Below are positions 11,678 through 22,195 of a stretch of DNA of 64,000 nucleotides, piece after piece. Every line of letters begins with the position of its first letter. Within the stretch, counting starts at the first letter, position 1. Source of the DNA: Ricordea florida. Lineage: Eukaryota > Cnidaria > Anthozoa > Corallimorpharia > Ricordeidae. The translations under genes were made by a program, and so were the position numbers. Below the pieces are notes generated by a model that was not told the origin of the DNA, did not search any database, and was given only the letters and a program-made list of their open reading frames with translations. The stretch lies in the NCBI GenBank assembly GCA_949710005.1, contig OX453280.1, positions 10,155,105-10,219,104 of the forward strand, written 5' to 3'.

Positions 11678-12147
11678 CTTTGAAACAAAATAAAAAAGAT
11701 AATCAAACGACAATAAGTCATGGGCGGAGGAGAAAAATGACGCACGTAGCTAGCTTTCGTAACCTTTCAAGATCGAGAAATATAGGCAGAATGACTGCTA
11801 TGACAGACAGGGCACGCACACTCCGTGATATCAATATAAGGGATTCTTAGCTTGTTTGATAATAGAGTCGACGTGACAATTCCATTTCAAATCAATGGAA
11901 CATTAAGGCGTGATATTTTTGCTCTGGTCACTAAATGAATTTTAAGCATGCGGTTAAGAACAACTAGATCGAATGAAGCGGTGTTGGTGCTAAAGTTGAT
12001 ACAGTAAAACACGCAGCGAGCACGACGAGTGAAGGATGCGAGTAGGGAGCATAGGGACGTGTACACTCACTTTGTGCCTTCCTCAAATAGAAGAACAATA
12101 AAATAGAGATCAGTGAACAATCTAACTCCGCGGGAGCATAGACGCAC

Positions 12148-12406
12148 CTATACTTAACCGCAGAAGACAGGGACAGTTGAAGGTCTGCAAGAGCATTTCT
12201 ATAGTCGTCACACCTGTCACAGACTATATTGTGCTCATGGTCACAACAGCCTTGGTATTCGGGTACATCAGTACTTAACGCAAATACACTGCAGTGATCA
12301 GGGCACGGATCAGCTTTGGACACATGTATTTTATAATCAGTCTTCATATACGTTTTTGCCGCCTGTAGACGAGAATTGATGTCCTTGGCTGTTTGCTCAT
12401 CCAAAC
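12148..12406 (-). CDS. Transposase-like gene, exon 5
   Basis: Acceptor TTATCCAG|GTTTGG, donor TATAG|GTGCGT. It encodes MKTDYKIHV, then the Cys/His segments CPDHCSVFALS and CCDHEHNIVCDRC, likely a zinc-binding insert. Phase matches exon 6 only if the GTGCGT donor is used. Confidence 0.65.
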
Positions 12407-12484
12407 CTGGATAACAATACAAACAATAAAAAACGTTACGATTTCTTTTCTTAACGCAGTAGTTTCTACATAATTTTTTATACT

Positions 12485-12700
12485 GTTTCTCTAGCTTAAC
12501 CTGCCCGCCATAGCCTTCACAGCTATGTTGGTAGAGCATCGCACTGGCCCCTCGAGGTCGCGGGTTCACACCCCTTTGAAGTCCTGAATATTTTTTTTTT
12601 CAGGCTTCTTTACGCAATTGCATAAATTGCGTTGACAACTTCCAGGATCACTCTTCATTGCATCACAAATGCGAAGAAATATAAATTCTTTATTGGAAAG
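12485..12700 (-). mobile_element. tRNA-derived SINE in intron 4
   Basis: Positions about 12500-12580 hold a tRNA-like head with an A-box-like tgttggtagagc and a B-box-like gggttcacaccc, followed by a T-run and the tail aggcttctttacgcaattgc. I recall this head plus tail as a common coral SINE. It lies in the intron between exons 4 and 5. The strand is not certain: the RNA polymerase III boxes read on the plus strand, opposite to the gene, so the symbol here gives the host gene only. Confidence 0.55.
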
Positions 12701-12707
12701 CACAAAC

Positions 12708-12819
12708 CTAATGTAGAAAGTTTGTTCGTTGCCTCGTTGAGAGTAGCAAATCTTGCAACTCCGTCGGTTTGTATACTATCCAATCCAGACAGCGATTTCT
12801 TCTGAGATGCTGCACATAT
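12708..12819 (-). CDS. Transposase-like gene, exon 4
   Basis: Acceptor TTCATAG|ATATG, donor TTAG|GTTTGTG. It encodes ICAASQKKSLSGLDSIQTDG and leaves one base of a split codon. Too short to find without the flanking exons. Confidence 0.65.
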
Positions 12820-12996
12820 CTATGAAGAGAAAAATAGTTGTTCATTTTGTTCGAATGTTTGCTAAGTGAAAGGTTTTTTGACGTCGTACCCAATCATCAC
12901 ATTTTTTTAATATCACATTTAGATCATATATACTTCATCCTGTCATCCTTTTCATGTAAAGTGAGAATCGCGAAACGAATCAGCATTTCTTCTTAC

Positions 12997-13857
12997 CTTT
13001 ATGATGTTGAAGAGAGTAGAACGTCCCATAGGTTCAAAACCAGATTCACTGCAATAGAACTGGTACAGATGGATAAGTCGGGATGCTACGACTGTCCTCA
13101 CAACGCTTGGTATTTCTATTTTATGGCCATCAGACAGTTTCAGGATTTTTGTTCCGAAGGCTACATCCTGGAGAAATGATGGGCTTGAGATAAAATCCAG
13201 AAAGTGGTCCACTTTAACTGGGTCAAGGCGACACCGCTTCAAGATAGGGGGATCAATTACCTGACCTGGGCCGTTAAGGTAAGCTTGTTTCCTGGCTTCA
13301 TCAATTTTCCATTTACTCAGCCCTGGGAAATAGTTCAATAACTCTGTCTTAGAGTAGTCGTCCACAAAGACTGAGAGGATCTGTTGCCTGGTGTACCAGT
13401 TTGAAGCCTCATTGTAAAGGGTAATAAGCCTGGAGAGCAGTGTCTGTTCAGGAGCGTTCGCGTTTGAGTCACTGGAATGGCTGAACTTTTCAAATACTTG
13501 CTGCAGAAGCCATTTAGACTGCCCCGGTGCTATAACCTCTAAAACTACCTCTAGTGCTTGTATTCCTTTGCGTCTATAATAGCGAGTACTGGACGATGAG
13601 ATGTTGTCCACGTTTGTGCTGAGTTGAGATCGTACTGGGCTTACTCTGCCGTCGGCATGCCTTAAGAAATTGTTCAGTGCGTGGAGTTTCATCTGTATTT
13701 GTGGCGTTGGCTGCCATTCCATGGATGTTTCCACACCAGTCAAGGATTCCTGAGACCCGAACGAATAATTGTCTGAGCCATCGTCGCTTGGTTGGACTTC
13801 ACCTTGGTTGGACTCCGCCAAAGACAGGTCACTACTGGGATCAGTTTGTATTCGAAA
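12997..13857 (-). CDS. Transposase-like gene, exon 3
   Basis: Acceptor TTTTCTAG|TTTCG, donor AAG|GTAAGAAG; 287 codons. It opens with an acidic low-complexity stretch, then a mostly helical region with KVDHFLDFISSPSFLQDV and VVRTVVASRLIHLYQF, both characteristic of this family in cnidarians as I recall it. It is the largest uninterrupted coding piece of the gene. Confidence 0.75.
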
Positions 13858-15005
13858 CTAGAAAATAGCAACGAATTAATTTAGTCGATCAGCCAACTGA
13901 AATAATAAGTTACGGATCGAACCAAACAATCTGCAAAGTGGTTGATAACAACCTCACGAAGAAATCGCTTTTTCGGTGAAGATCAGTGAATCAGTAATTA
14001 AGTAGTAGCCCGCATTGTCTACACAGGACCCAGATTTTGCGGATAAAACCCTCTTACACGCTCAATCTAAATAGTGCGAAGAGACTAAGTTCTTCCTGTA
14101 ACTGTAAGTTTTCTTTTACGCCCTGCATGTTCAAAAGCTCTTATATCGCTATCCACTGGATTAATCTGTATCCACTTGGATAGCACTGTCCGCTCCTTTT
14201 GAACAACTGGGGCCTGGTATGAGTTAGATTGTATCCAGTTTTAGTAAAAATTCACAGTTATAATCTTGGTACACTTTCGCATTGCACATGCAGCCATTTA
14301 TCTAAGCTCTGGATAAGCCCCTACCCATTTTAAGCGCCTTTGCAAAAAATATTACTCCCTAACGGTAAATGAGAACATCGCGGTGGGTGAAGTTCAACTC
14401 CGCTAGCTGCTGTAAGAACGGCTTTCCTGGAGAGCGTGCTCAGTCGTTGGTTAGCACAAAAAGGCGCAAACCTTCAATTTTTTTTAAAGCAGATTTTCTT
14501 TGGCACGAATCTCAGCTTTTATACAGTACGATAATGATAAGGGTAATGAGAATGGTAATAACAACAATAATAATAATAATAATAACAATAATAATAATAA
14601 TAATAAGCGAATGTTTATTCGTAATAATCACTAAACTCATCAGTACTAATAGTATTGCTATCAAAGAGGTCCTGTAAGACTTAATGTAAAATTCATAAGC
14701 AGCAGTACACCAGTGCAAGGTACGTATAAAAACCACAAATGGTTATGTTCGTGAATGCCTTGCCTAAATAACTATCTGGAGTTCAAACTTCGTATCTCTA
14801 TTAATTGGTAAGTAGTTGTATAAATTGAAGCACCTAAAAAGAAAAGCTTTGCCGGCCAAACTCCAGTTTCGTTTTTGTAAGTTCAACTAATGAAATCCAT
14901 CCGTTGTGTTCCTTTTCATTTTCGCAGTCGAACTTCGGTTCTTTTTTCTGATTCTCCTGTTAATCAAACAAGGTCGACAGAACAACATTTAGCACAGTTT
15001 TATAC
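13858..15005 (-). other. Intron 2 of the transposase-like gene, with an AAT microsatellite
   Basis: No exon is recognisable between the acceptor at 13858 and the donor at 15005. An imperfect (AAT)n run lies at about 14550-14612, and the short ORFs over it are artefacts of the repeat. Confidence 0.6.
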
Positions 15006-15193
15006 CTCCTCAGGGCTTCCAGGATCGTCTGATTCATGTGGTACTGGGGAGAGGGAGTCCGGCAAGTGGTCCGAGAAACTGGACAAATCGTCAGCTTTGT
15101 TTGACTGCTCAGATTGCTCTCGGCAAAAATCCTCCACTGGTTGCTCTATTGCTATGGTTTCAAAGCGACCAATTCTGCAACGTTTACAAATTC
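15006..15193 (-). CDS. Transposase-like gene, exon 2
   Basis: Acceptor TTGCAG|GAATTT, donor GAG|GTATAA. It continues the N-terminal module with ICKRCRIGRF, then an acidic, Ser/Pro-rich linker. Phase fits exons 1 and 3 exactly. Confidence 0.7.
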
Positions 15194-15336
15194 CTGCAAC
15201 AGATTTATCACATCATTTTCTCTTTAAGATAAAATTCAGCATTTGAGGTTTGACCAATCTTTACTGAAAAATTAACAATAGGTCTTGCCTTTAAGCAGTC
15301 CTTGCGTTGAAATAACTTCACGGGTTGCGTCCTTAC

Positions 15337-15724
15337 CTGCTCCGACTGGAATAAGTGTTCTCCACTTTTTCATAATTCCTTTGCATATTTCCAGGTTCGC
15401 TCCTCTCTCCGGCTTACCTCTGTGATCCCCATGAAGCGGGTGGGCGCATTTTCTTCCTGGTCGCCAAAATGTTCCAAGTTCAGCTCGGTGTCTTGGACAT
15501 ATTGTCATTTTATTACCATCTTCGTTAAAATGACCGGTTCGAGCGAGGATCAAATCTTTCTCTGTTAAAACACTAGTCTGAGACACTTTCACTGTTCTTA
15601 GATGAGCCTTGATATCTTTTTGACATGACGACAGGGGGAAAAATTCGGTGATCCCTGGAAAGCGACGTGAAATGTCACACCTGCTTGTTGAAAAAGCTTC
15701 AAAAGAGCAAGAAAGTGAAGCCAT
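15337..15724 (-). CDS. Transposase-like gene, exon 1
   Basis: Starts at ATG 15724-15722 and ends at donor GCAG|GTAAGG. It encodes a Cys/His/Trp-rich module (ICPRHRAELGTFWRP, then KCAHPLHGDHRGK, then LIPVGAG), likely a metal-binding N-terminal domain. It leaves one base of a split Gly codon that exon 2 completes. Confidence 0.7.
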
Positions 15725-16609
15725 AGTTCGATTTGATATGTTGCACCAGAAAAGGTCTCATCAATAAGAAATGCAAAACGTAATCTGTTGTGAAATCTAT
15801 GAAACGAGAAATCACGTGCATTCCAAAGTAACTACATCACGCTAGATCATCTTGTGTCTTACACTGCTGATGTATAAAAACAAGGCAATGTACAATGAAG
15901 TACAAAACTTATCTGAAGGTTGAATTATTAAGTTATTCAATAAACGTTTCCAGTTATCAAAAAATAAATTCAAGGAGGTATTTGCTACAAACGATTTCAA
16001 CTTAAGCTGAAGTACATTTACCGCTGACAAAGATCTCGGGCTGATGTTCCCACGATCAAACAGTCAATTTGTACCTGAGCAAGATGCAGCTTTAAACAAC
16101 ATGTTTAAATTCAATTTGATTTTTCGGTGAGAAATTGCAATAGATAAACAAGTTTGTAAGTTTGGGGGACTTCGTCAGTTCATATAATAATTTCTGTTGA
16201 AGTTTACCGCTGAGGATCGATGTAGTCCAAAAGGCAGATCGTGGACTACGTGCAAGACTGATGCAAGTTCTTGTTCATTTTACAAATTATATGAGGTAAA
16301 AATGTGGCCCTTGATCATTCAGTCGGCATTCAAATGTAATCTACTAAACACAAGATGTTCATCTTGGGTGCATTATTCCCTTTAAATTAAAATATCTTGA
16401 TCATTCTTTTTTGCATATGGTTAATTCGAGTCAAATTTACCTGCTATTCACCATCAATGAGAGGGATATTTGGATGCATATTTCCTTCATGTTGACTTAA
16501 ATGCTGCAAGTAATAACTGCATGCAATATTATTTTAATTTTCTTGGACTTAACGTTCATTTACTGATCATTTGATGTCTTTTTTTCATAGTTTTCTTGTT
16601 TCCACCTTA
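15725..16609. other. Upstream region of the transposase-like gene
   Basis: Should hold the promoter and 5' UTR of the minus-strand gene. AT-rich, no ORF or recognised element, and no convincing TATA box that I can single out. Confidence 0.4.
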
Positions 16610-17159
16610 TCTGGAAATAGTTTCAAAACACATGGTTCAAACGGTTTTTGAGGCGAAAATATAACAGATGCCAAAAATGTTATTTTCAATTTTAGCAGTC
16701 CATGGACATGTGTGAACCGTGATGAAAAAATTTCTGAAAAAGAAGGTTGGACTTTATAGATATTGGGATCGCAAAACAACTTCATTTGTATGACTGCATA
16801 ATTGGTTGTGACATGGGTGGACGCTGACATCTCTTGATTGGCACCTGCCGTTCCAAATGACTTGAAACTACTGCTATCAATAGATATAGGGTTGGCCTTT
16901 ATTTCTGTGAAAGGGGATTGAAATTCATTGTATTTTGTAACTAGGAGCAATGTCTACTTTTTATGTTTGTTTTTGTGAAATTTTGGGGATTTGGGGCAAA
17001 AATACAGGGGGGGTGGTCTAACTCCCAAGAGAAAATTTAAAAATTGCACCCACTTTGTATTCTTGGGTTATTTGGTGGGACCTTCAATCTGACCAAGTTT
17101 CATCCAAATTGGAGAGATAGCTTGTGTCACACCTGCCTGGTCCTCTCGTGGACACGGTC
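16610..17159 (-). repeat. Right long terminal inverted repeat of the TTAA transposon
   Basis: Reverse complement begins GACCGTGTCCACGAGAGGAC, matching the left end. The 121-codon minus-strand ORF at 16950-16585 lies within the repeat and is not a gene. Confidence 0.85.
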
Positions 17160-17467
17160 TTAAAGCACAGATATTTCACGAGGCGTAGTTTCACGCTTCA
17201 CCGCCATCTTCCTTTAGCTTTTTGAATATGCAAAGCGCTAATTTATTACACCCAGGATTTCAGGGTGTAAGATGAACACGTGACCAGCCGATGCCAGGGT
17301 CTTTTCCCGTCCGCCATTTTTCTTTCTAGGGAAAAGCCCTGGGAACGAGGTTGGTTTTTTTCCAACGAGGCTTGTATAAAGTTGTAGCTTAAACAAAATA
17401 AAATGTCATCCTCCTCAAAAGTGGGGGGGCTAAAGCCCCCCCAGCCCCCCCGGCTCCGCCGTCCCTG
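17160..17467 (-). mobile_element. Right end of the outer element with the first codons of the RecQ-like gene
   Basis: The ATG at 17207-17205 starts MAVKRETTPREISVL, which runs into the TTAA target site of the nested transposon. In the restored order it continues in frame with the helicase piece at 8325. Further out lies an inverted copy of 4420-4505, then the G/C-rich terminus ending at 17467. Confidence 0.5.
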
Positions 17468-17472
17468 ACAGT

Positions 17473-18060
17473 GTAGAGTAGTAATATTGTGTCTCAAGAA
17501 GACAATGAACTAAAAATTTCTTTTTCAGTCGTCAACGCAGTTTCCCGCCAAAAATATGCGGGCTACCAGAACAGCTTCCAAATAAATCACGTCACCTCGA
17601 TGAGTTGACACATGAGCCCACAATATGGTCATGTGATGCTGGTCAGTGGCTATCCCGTTTTGACAGCTGTCAATTGACCATAATGTGAATGTCCAATATA
17701 AAAGATGTGGATTTGCCAAGACAAGCCTGACATACCCCTCCCTTCCTTTTGATAGTCTCCCCTACCCTACCCGTCCAATCTGTAGACGCGTGCGTACAGA
17801 CGTACGTACGTACGTACGTACGCTCGGTCAGTCACGTGACAACCAAACGAAAAGAGGTTGACCATATTCCATGAGTATGGGGCTCTGCTCCACGCGCGCG
17901 GGAGCCCCGCTACTATATACAGACAACGACTGGATTGGACAAAATTAGCACTGCCATAAAAAGGTGTAAGAGAGAAGTGTACGAAACGAGATATTGAAAA
18001 ACAGATATCATCTCGACATAGCATTAGCTCTAGTTATAGATCAGCCACGAAACTTAGACT
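17473..18060. other. No gene; ACGT tetranucleotide run
   Basis: Positions 17799-17822 are an uninterrupted ACGT-type microsatellite. A stretch at about 17650-17700 contains tgacagctgtcaattgacca, a motif I recall as repetitive in corals. No ORF is supportable. Confidence 0.5.
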
Positions 18061-18131
18061 GGTCCCATGGTGTAATGGTTAGCACTCTGGACTCTGATCC
18101 AGCGATCCGAGTTCAAATCTCGGTGGGACCT
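18061..18131 (+). tRNA. tRNA-Gln (CTG), probable pseudogene
   Basis: The sequence matches eukaryotic tRNA-Gln almost throughout: acceptor GGTCCCA/TGGGACC, D-arm, and T-arm CCGAGTTCAAATCTCGG are all intact. The anticodon loop is CTCTGA, six bases instead of seven, because one A after the CTG anticodon is missing. That deletion should impair decoding, so I treat it as a probable pseudogene unless it is a sequence error. Internal A and B boxes are present. Confidence 0.8.
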
Positions 18132-18897
18132 TAATCTTTACTTGAGGTTTAAACTTTGGGGGCTCTTACCTATTCTTGGAATATTTCCTTGCTAAAATTG
18201 ACTGGCTTCCTCAGCGAATACCTAGCTAACTTAGAAAAGTTACATGATTTTAAACTATTCAATTTTATGAGAAAGACAAGCGTAATTTGCCACAAAACGA
18301 CAATCCAGAAATTTCTTGGCCCTTGCTAAATTTGCCAGTGTATAGTTTAAAACCCCCACACACCTTTTACTTAGAGTAGTGACGTTAAAGCAACTTTCCA
18401 TCTGTGCTGTTTCTTCAGTTTTCATAAGAAATGTCTGAAACTTGCTTTTAGTCGTCAATGGATACTTAACGTTTCCCTGAGAAAATCTCTTAAACTTTGC
18501 CTCTTTTTAAAGGATGTGCTCTTTAATTTACTTGAAAGTACAAGATATATTAATAACCACCACACCCATGCTGTTTTCATATGGACAAGTAAGTTAATCT
18601 ATGAGTGTTGGAGTTCTCTCTACCCAGTTGCATTCTGAATGACGAAATACCGACAATAATACTATATTACAATGCGATCAGGGGTAATGCTGAAAAGAAA
18701 TGGTAATTCATTAAGCGTGCCCAATCATTACGGTTACGAAAGGCTCTGTGATAGATCAAATCAATAGCTCATAATAGAGCTGAAGATACTAAAATCTATA
18801 AGTAACACAAAGAAAACTATACGGCCGTTTGAACGCAAGATATCTCCACTCCATAGAATAATATATCAATTTAGTAAACAATGGTTAGAAGGTGCGT
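18132..18897. other. Spacer between the two tRNA-Gln genes
   Basis: No ORF or RNA gene. Parts of the sequence after each tRNA look loosely alike (the runs of tttact/tcattt type), but not enough to prove a large duplication. Confidence 0.4.
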
Positions 18898-18969
18898 GGT
18901 CCCATGTTGTAATGGTTAGCACTCTGGACTTTGAATCCAGCGATCCCAGTTCAAGTCTCGGTGGGACCT
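18898..18969 (+). tRNA. tRNA-Gln (TTG)
   Basis: 72 bases with acceptor stem GGTCCCA/TGGGACC, a D-arm, a seven-base anticodon loop CTTTGAA with anticodon TTG, and a T-arm with one C-C mismatch (CCCAG/CTCGG). No intron, no encoded CCA. It lies about 770 bases after the CTG copy on the same strand and is closely similar outside the anticodon, suggesting a local duplication. A T-run (TTTT) about 24 bases downstream could serve as terminator. Confidence 0.85.
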
Positions 18970-20880
18970 AAAATCTTAAACGACACATTAGTTTTGTTTG
19001 GTTAATCAAATTTTTCTCTGCCTTCACTAGTAAATACCTAATTTGAAATTCACATTTTTAAAACTCTTTGATTCTATCAGCTTTGATGACTGCAATTTAC
19101 AATTGTCGTTTCTGGATGACACCAAAATTTCTTGATACTCACTTCACAGTAGTAGTTGAAAACAATTAAACACCTTTTTGTCAAGTACGTTACGTTAAAG
19201 CAAGTTTTTTTTGCACTGTTTCTCTTTCATCCAAACTTGAGAATAGTTTGGCAGAGTGAACTTTCGCTTCCCTTCTATGAGCTTAACGAGGTAATAATTG
19301 AAATTATTGAAATTGTGTAGCTGCCCCAAAAATGGCATCCTTTATTTACTTGCAAGAACTAGTTAGTTGAATAACGAAGCCGCATCCTTCTTTATTTAAT
19401 CAGATAAAGCAGCATTGTTTTGTGTACTGTTTTCTTACAGTAACAACTCTTTCCCTTTCTCAAAAGCAAGTTTTGGATGGATTATTTTGCGTCGCACATG
19501 CTTAAATTAGTCAATGAATTTGGTCTACTTTTAATTGAGTTCAAAGTGTGTATTATTAGTTTAATTACAATTTGCAAATAAAAGAACACGAACTGCTAAA
19601 AACGCTTTCGGTAGACTTAATTGATGTCAATCATCAACATTTGATGGGTTTTGTCCTCCTGAACTGCTTTATTTATTTACGCGAACCTTCTGAACTCGCC
19701 ATAAATTTGGAGGCCTCGAAGAGGTATTTTTGCGGCTTTCACTTATTAAAAAATCCAATTTTGTCAGACTAGTGAAAAACACGTACATAAAGGAATGTAA
19801 CTTGCCCATCAGGGGTAATCCACTTGATTAGCCTTTGCTACTTGGATCATCCCAACTGACTGCATTTAGTTTTGAGGTTACAATTTTTATTACTTACTAG
19901 TATTGCTCTTATGGTCTTTGCCTGTACCATATGTAAAATTGAGCTTACTTGAATTAAAAGCAATCAAAATGTTTTCTTTGTTTCTTTTTCTACTGAAAGA
20001 TAGGGACTTTGATACCTTCTGTTAAACTTGTAGAGGTTGTGGCCTGCAGACACTGGCACTCTGTCAAGTTGATTTTTTCTATTCTTTCTGGTGGATTTAA
20101 CAAAGAAGAACATACATAAATACAACAATAGACACTTTAATGATACCTTGCTTAGTGGTAGATTTACTGCTCAGCAATTTGTGGCTTCAGCAAGTTGAAC
20201 AAACCTCAGACATGTATCATAGATATTCCTGGCTTGTCTTGGATTTCTGACCTTTTCATTACTCATTATAGTGATTTGCATATGCAAGGGGAGACAACAT
20301 ATTTAGATCCTGGTCATGGAAGATAGTGATTTAAATTACGTGTCTTTTTAAAATGAAATCATTACATATGACATAATGATTGATAGGAACAATGAACACA
20401 CACCCTTGAATACAGCTAGGAATACAGTCGAATTAAGTAAAGATCACATGACCAAGAATCCAAATGGGCCATGACAGTCCCTGTTCACAAGACTTAAATC
20501 TAGGAATAAAACAACAGTTAACATAGAAAGTGTTTTTAAAAGACCATTCCTCCTTTTCAATGTTGGTAATTACGTTTGAGCAAGAGCCATACTCCAATTC
20601 TAAATAATAGAATAGAAACCTGGTAGGATAACAACATAAAGAGACACACTAATTGCCAATTCATTATTATTTTGTATTAGGAGGCGTTCAAAATCACACT
20701 TAGGTGGTTTAGAGGCTCAGCGTCAGAACAACGAGCATAATTACGAGTTGCACTTCCCTTAAAGCATATAATTCCACAATAACAACCCCTAACATGCAGT
20801 ATGCAAGCTTCAAAATAAAATCCCGTAGTGAAGATTAGGCCACTTATAATGCGCATTGCCAAAGAGACGCTCTTATTGCC
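18970..20880. other. No recognisable gene
   Basis: AT-rich. About 19815-19865 is the inverted counterpart of about 5492-5545 (aagtagcaaaggctaatc type), a dispersed repeat. Positions 19749-19776 are identical to 36238-36265. Nothing coding is supported. Confidence 0.5.
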
Positions 20881-20899
20881 AATAAATAAAGAGGATATA

Positions 20900-21130
20900 A
20901 AACCACGCTTGTTATGGAATTTTATTACATGCGCTCTCTAAGCGAGCTTACAAAACGTTCTTTTTAATTACAACATGCGCTATATAACAAAGCTTACAAA
21001 TTGCGTTTTTAAGGTAGCTGATAAAACGCGGTTTTTAAGGAAGCTTAAAAAATGCACTTTTTGACACACGCGCCTTACACGGGACCCTACCTTATAAAAC
21101 GCGCTTTTTAAGAACTGAACGCTCCTTGTA
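20900..21130. repeat. Degenerate leader of the minisatellite
   Basis: Loose repeats of cttataaaacgcgcttttta-type sequence, clearly related in style to the regular 26-bp array that follows but much more diverged. Confidence 0.6.
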
Positions 21131-22065
21131 GAGGAATCTTATAAAGCTGGCTTTTAAAGCAGGCTTAAATAGCTGGCTTTTTAACCAGCCTTAAAAGGCT
21201 GGCCTTTTAACCAGTCTTAAAAAGCTGGCTTTTTAACCAGTCTTAAATAGCTGGCTTTTTAACCAGTCTTAAATAGCTGGCTTTTTAACCAGTCTTAAAT
21301 AGCTGGCTTTTTAACCAGTCTTAAATAGCTGGCTTTTTAACCAGTCTTAAATACCTGGCTTTTTAACCAGTCTTAAATAGCTGGCTTTTTAACCAGTCTT
21401 AAATAGCTGGCTTTTTAACCAGTCTTAAATAGCTGGCTTTTTCATGAGTCTTAAATAGCTGGCTTTTTAACAAGTCTTAAAAAGCTGGCTTTTTAACTAG
21501 TCTTAAATAGCTGGCTTTTTAACCGGTCTTAAATAGCTGGCTTTTTAACCGGTCTTAAATAGCTGGCTTTTTAACCGGTCTTAATAAGCTGGCTTCTTAA
21601 CCAGTCTTAAATAGCTGGCTTTTTAACCAGTCTTAAATACCTGGCTTTTTCATGAGTCTTAAATAGCTGGCTTTTTAACAAGTCTTAAAAAGCTGGCTTT
21701 TTAACAAGTCTTAAAAAGCTGGCTTTTTAACCAGTCTTAAATAGCTGGCTTTTTAACCGGTCTTAAATAGCTGGCTTTTTAACCGGTCTTAAATAGCTGG
21801 CTTTTTAACCAGTCTTAAATAGCTGGCTTTTTAACCAGTGTTAAATAGCTGGCTTTTTAACCGGTCTTAAATAGCTGGCTTTTTAACCAGTCTTAAAAAG
21901 CTGGCTTTTTAACCGGTCTTAAATAGCTGGCTTTTTAACCAGTCTTAAAAAGCTGGCTTTTTAACCAGTCTTAAAAAGCTGGCTTTTTAACCAGTCTTAA
22001 ATAGCTGGCTTTTTAACCAGTCTTAAAAAGCTGGTTTTTGAACGAGTCTTAAATCCTGGCCTTTT
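21131..22065. repeat. 26-bp minisatellite, about 35 copies
   Basis: Tandem units of the type tcttaaatagctggcttttt followed by aaccag. Each unit contains an imperfect palindrome (ctggctttttaaccag). Copies differ at a few positions (accagt/accggt, aatag/aaaag, catgag), and blocks of variants recur in the same order, suggesting multi-unit duplications. It abuts the truncated first unit of the Helitron-like series at about 22196. Confidence 0.95.
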
Positions 22066-22195
22066 CATCTTAACTCCTATAACCAGCTGTCATCAGCGAT
22101 ACTGCGTGATATAAATGAACTGAATTACATAAGGGTCTTTTTACTATTTGTCATTGCTGTTTTTATATAACAACCATTTCCCAGCTACTGATAAT

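Larger units (their letters stand above)
9871..15724 (-). pseudogene. Multi-exon transposase-like protein (broken copy)
   Basis: Seven exons join in phase with GT/AG borders: 15724-15337, 15193-15006, 13857-12997, 12819-12708, 12406-12148, 11677-11398 and 11173-9871, about 1,130 codons in all. The N-terminal part has a Cys/His-containing module ending GAGICKRC across the first junction. The middle has IMDWAMKFLP and a Cys/His-rich segment (about 12330-12220). The last exon has LRSDNA then CYHC, a GKDICDRRIAALKGH motif, and a C-terminal C2H2 finger. The acidic residues in the DWAMKF, SDN and following motifs could form a D-D-E/D triad (inference). Two lesions make this copy inactive: TGA at 11033-11035 where Gly is expected between SDNA and CYHC, and one frameshift in 10632-10556. 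I recognise the family as a recurrent uncharacterised protein of cnidarians. Confidence 0.75.
8330..17159 (-). mobile_element. 8.8 kb TTAA-flanked TIR DNA transposon with multi-exon transposase
   Basis: The ends are long inverted repeats (8330-8870 and about 16610-17159). Both ends are flanked by TTAA (8326-8329 and 17160-17163), a classic target duplication. Inside is one minus-strand gene of seven exons (15724-9871) with RNase H-fold-like acidic motifs. TTAA targets are known for piggyBac, Kolobok and, as I recall, some Sola elements; the SDN-AGCYH and GKDICDR motifs are closest in style to Sola-type transposases. It may be a Sola-related or undescribed lineage. It inserted into the RecQ-like gene of the outer element. 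Confidence 0.8.
4151..17467 (-). mobile_element. Outer composite DNA element with RecQ-like helicase remnant and two nested transposons
   Basis: The left end begins CAGTGACGGCGGAGC and the right end, reverse-complemented, begins CAGGGACGGCGGAGC. Both are flanked by ACAGT (4146-4150 and 17468-17472), consistent with a 5-bp target duplication. A second pair of inverted segments (about 4420-4505 and 17270-17360, including the run aagaaaaatggcggacggg) lies inside the ends. Once the two nested insertions are removed, about 1.8 kb remains, holding a minus-strand helicase fragment. The end boundaries are read by eye and the superfamily is not assigned. Confidence 0.5.

Noticed and set aside
12500..12580. 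Functional tRNA gene
   Set aside because: The tRNA-like head has a degenerate B box and is followed by a SINE-type tail, so a tRNA-derived SINE is the better reading.
14369..14736. ORFs with Ile-rich tracts on both strands
   Set aside because: Produced by the AAT microsatellite in an intron.
16585..16950. 121-codon ORF
   Set aside because: Falls inside the right terminal inverted repeat of the TTAA transposon.
21131..22065. CRISPR array
   Set aside because: Units are contiguous 26-bp repeats with no unique spacers, and the DNA is eukaryotic.
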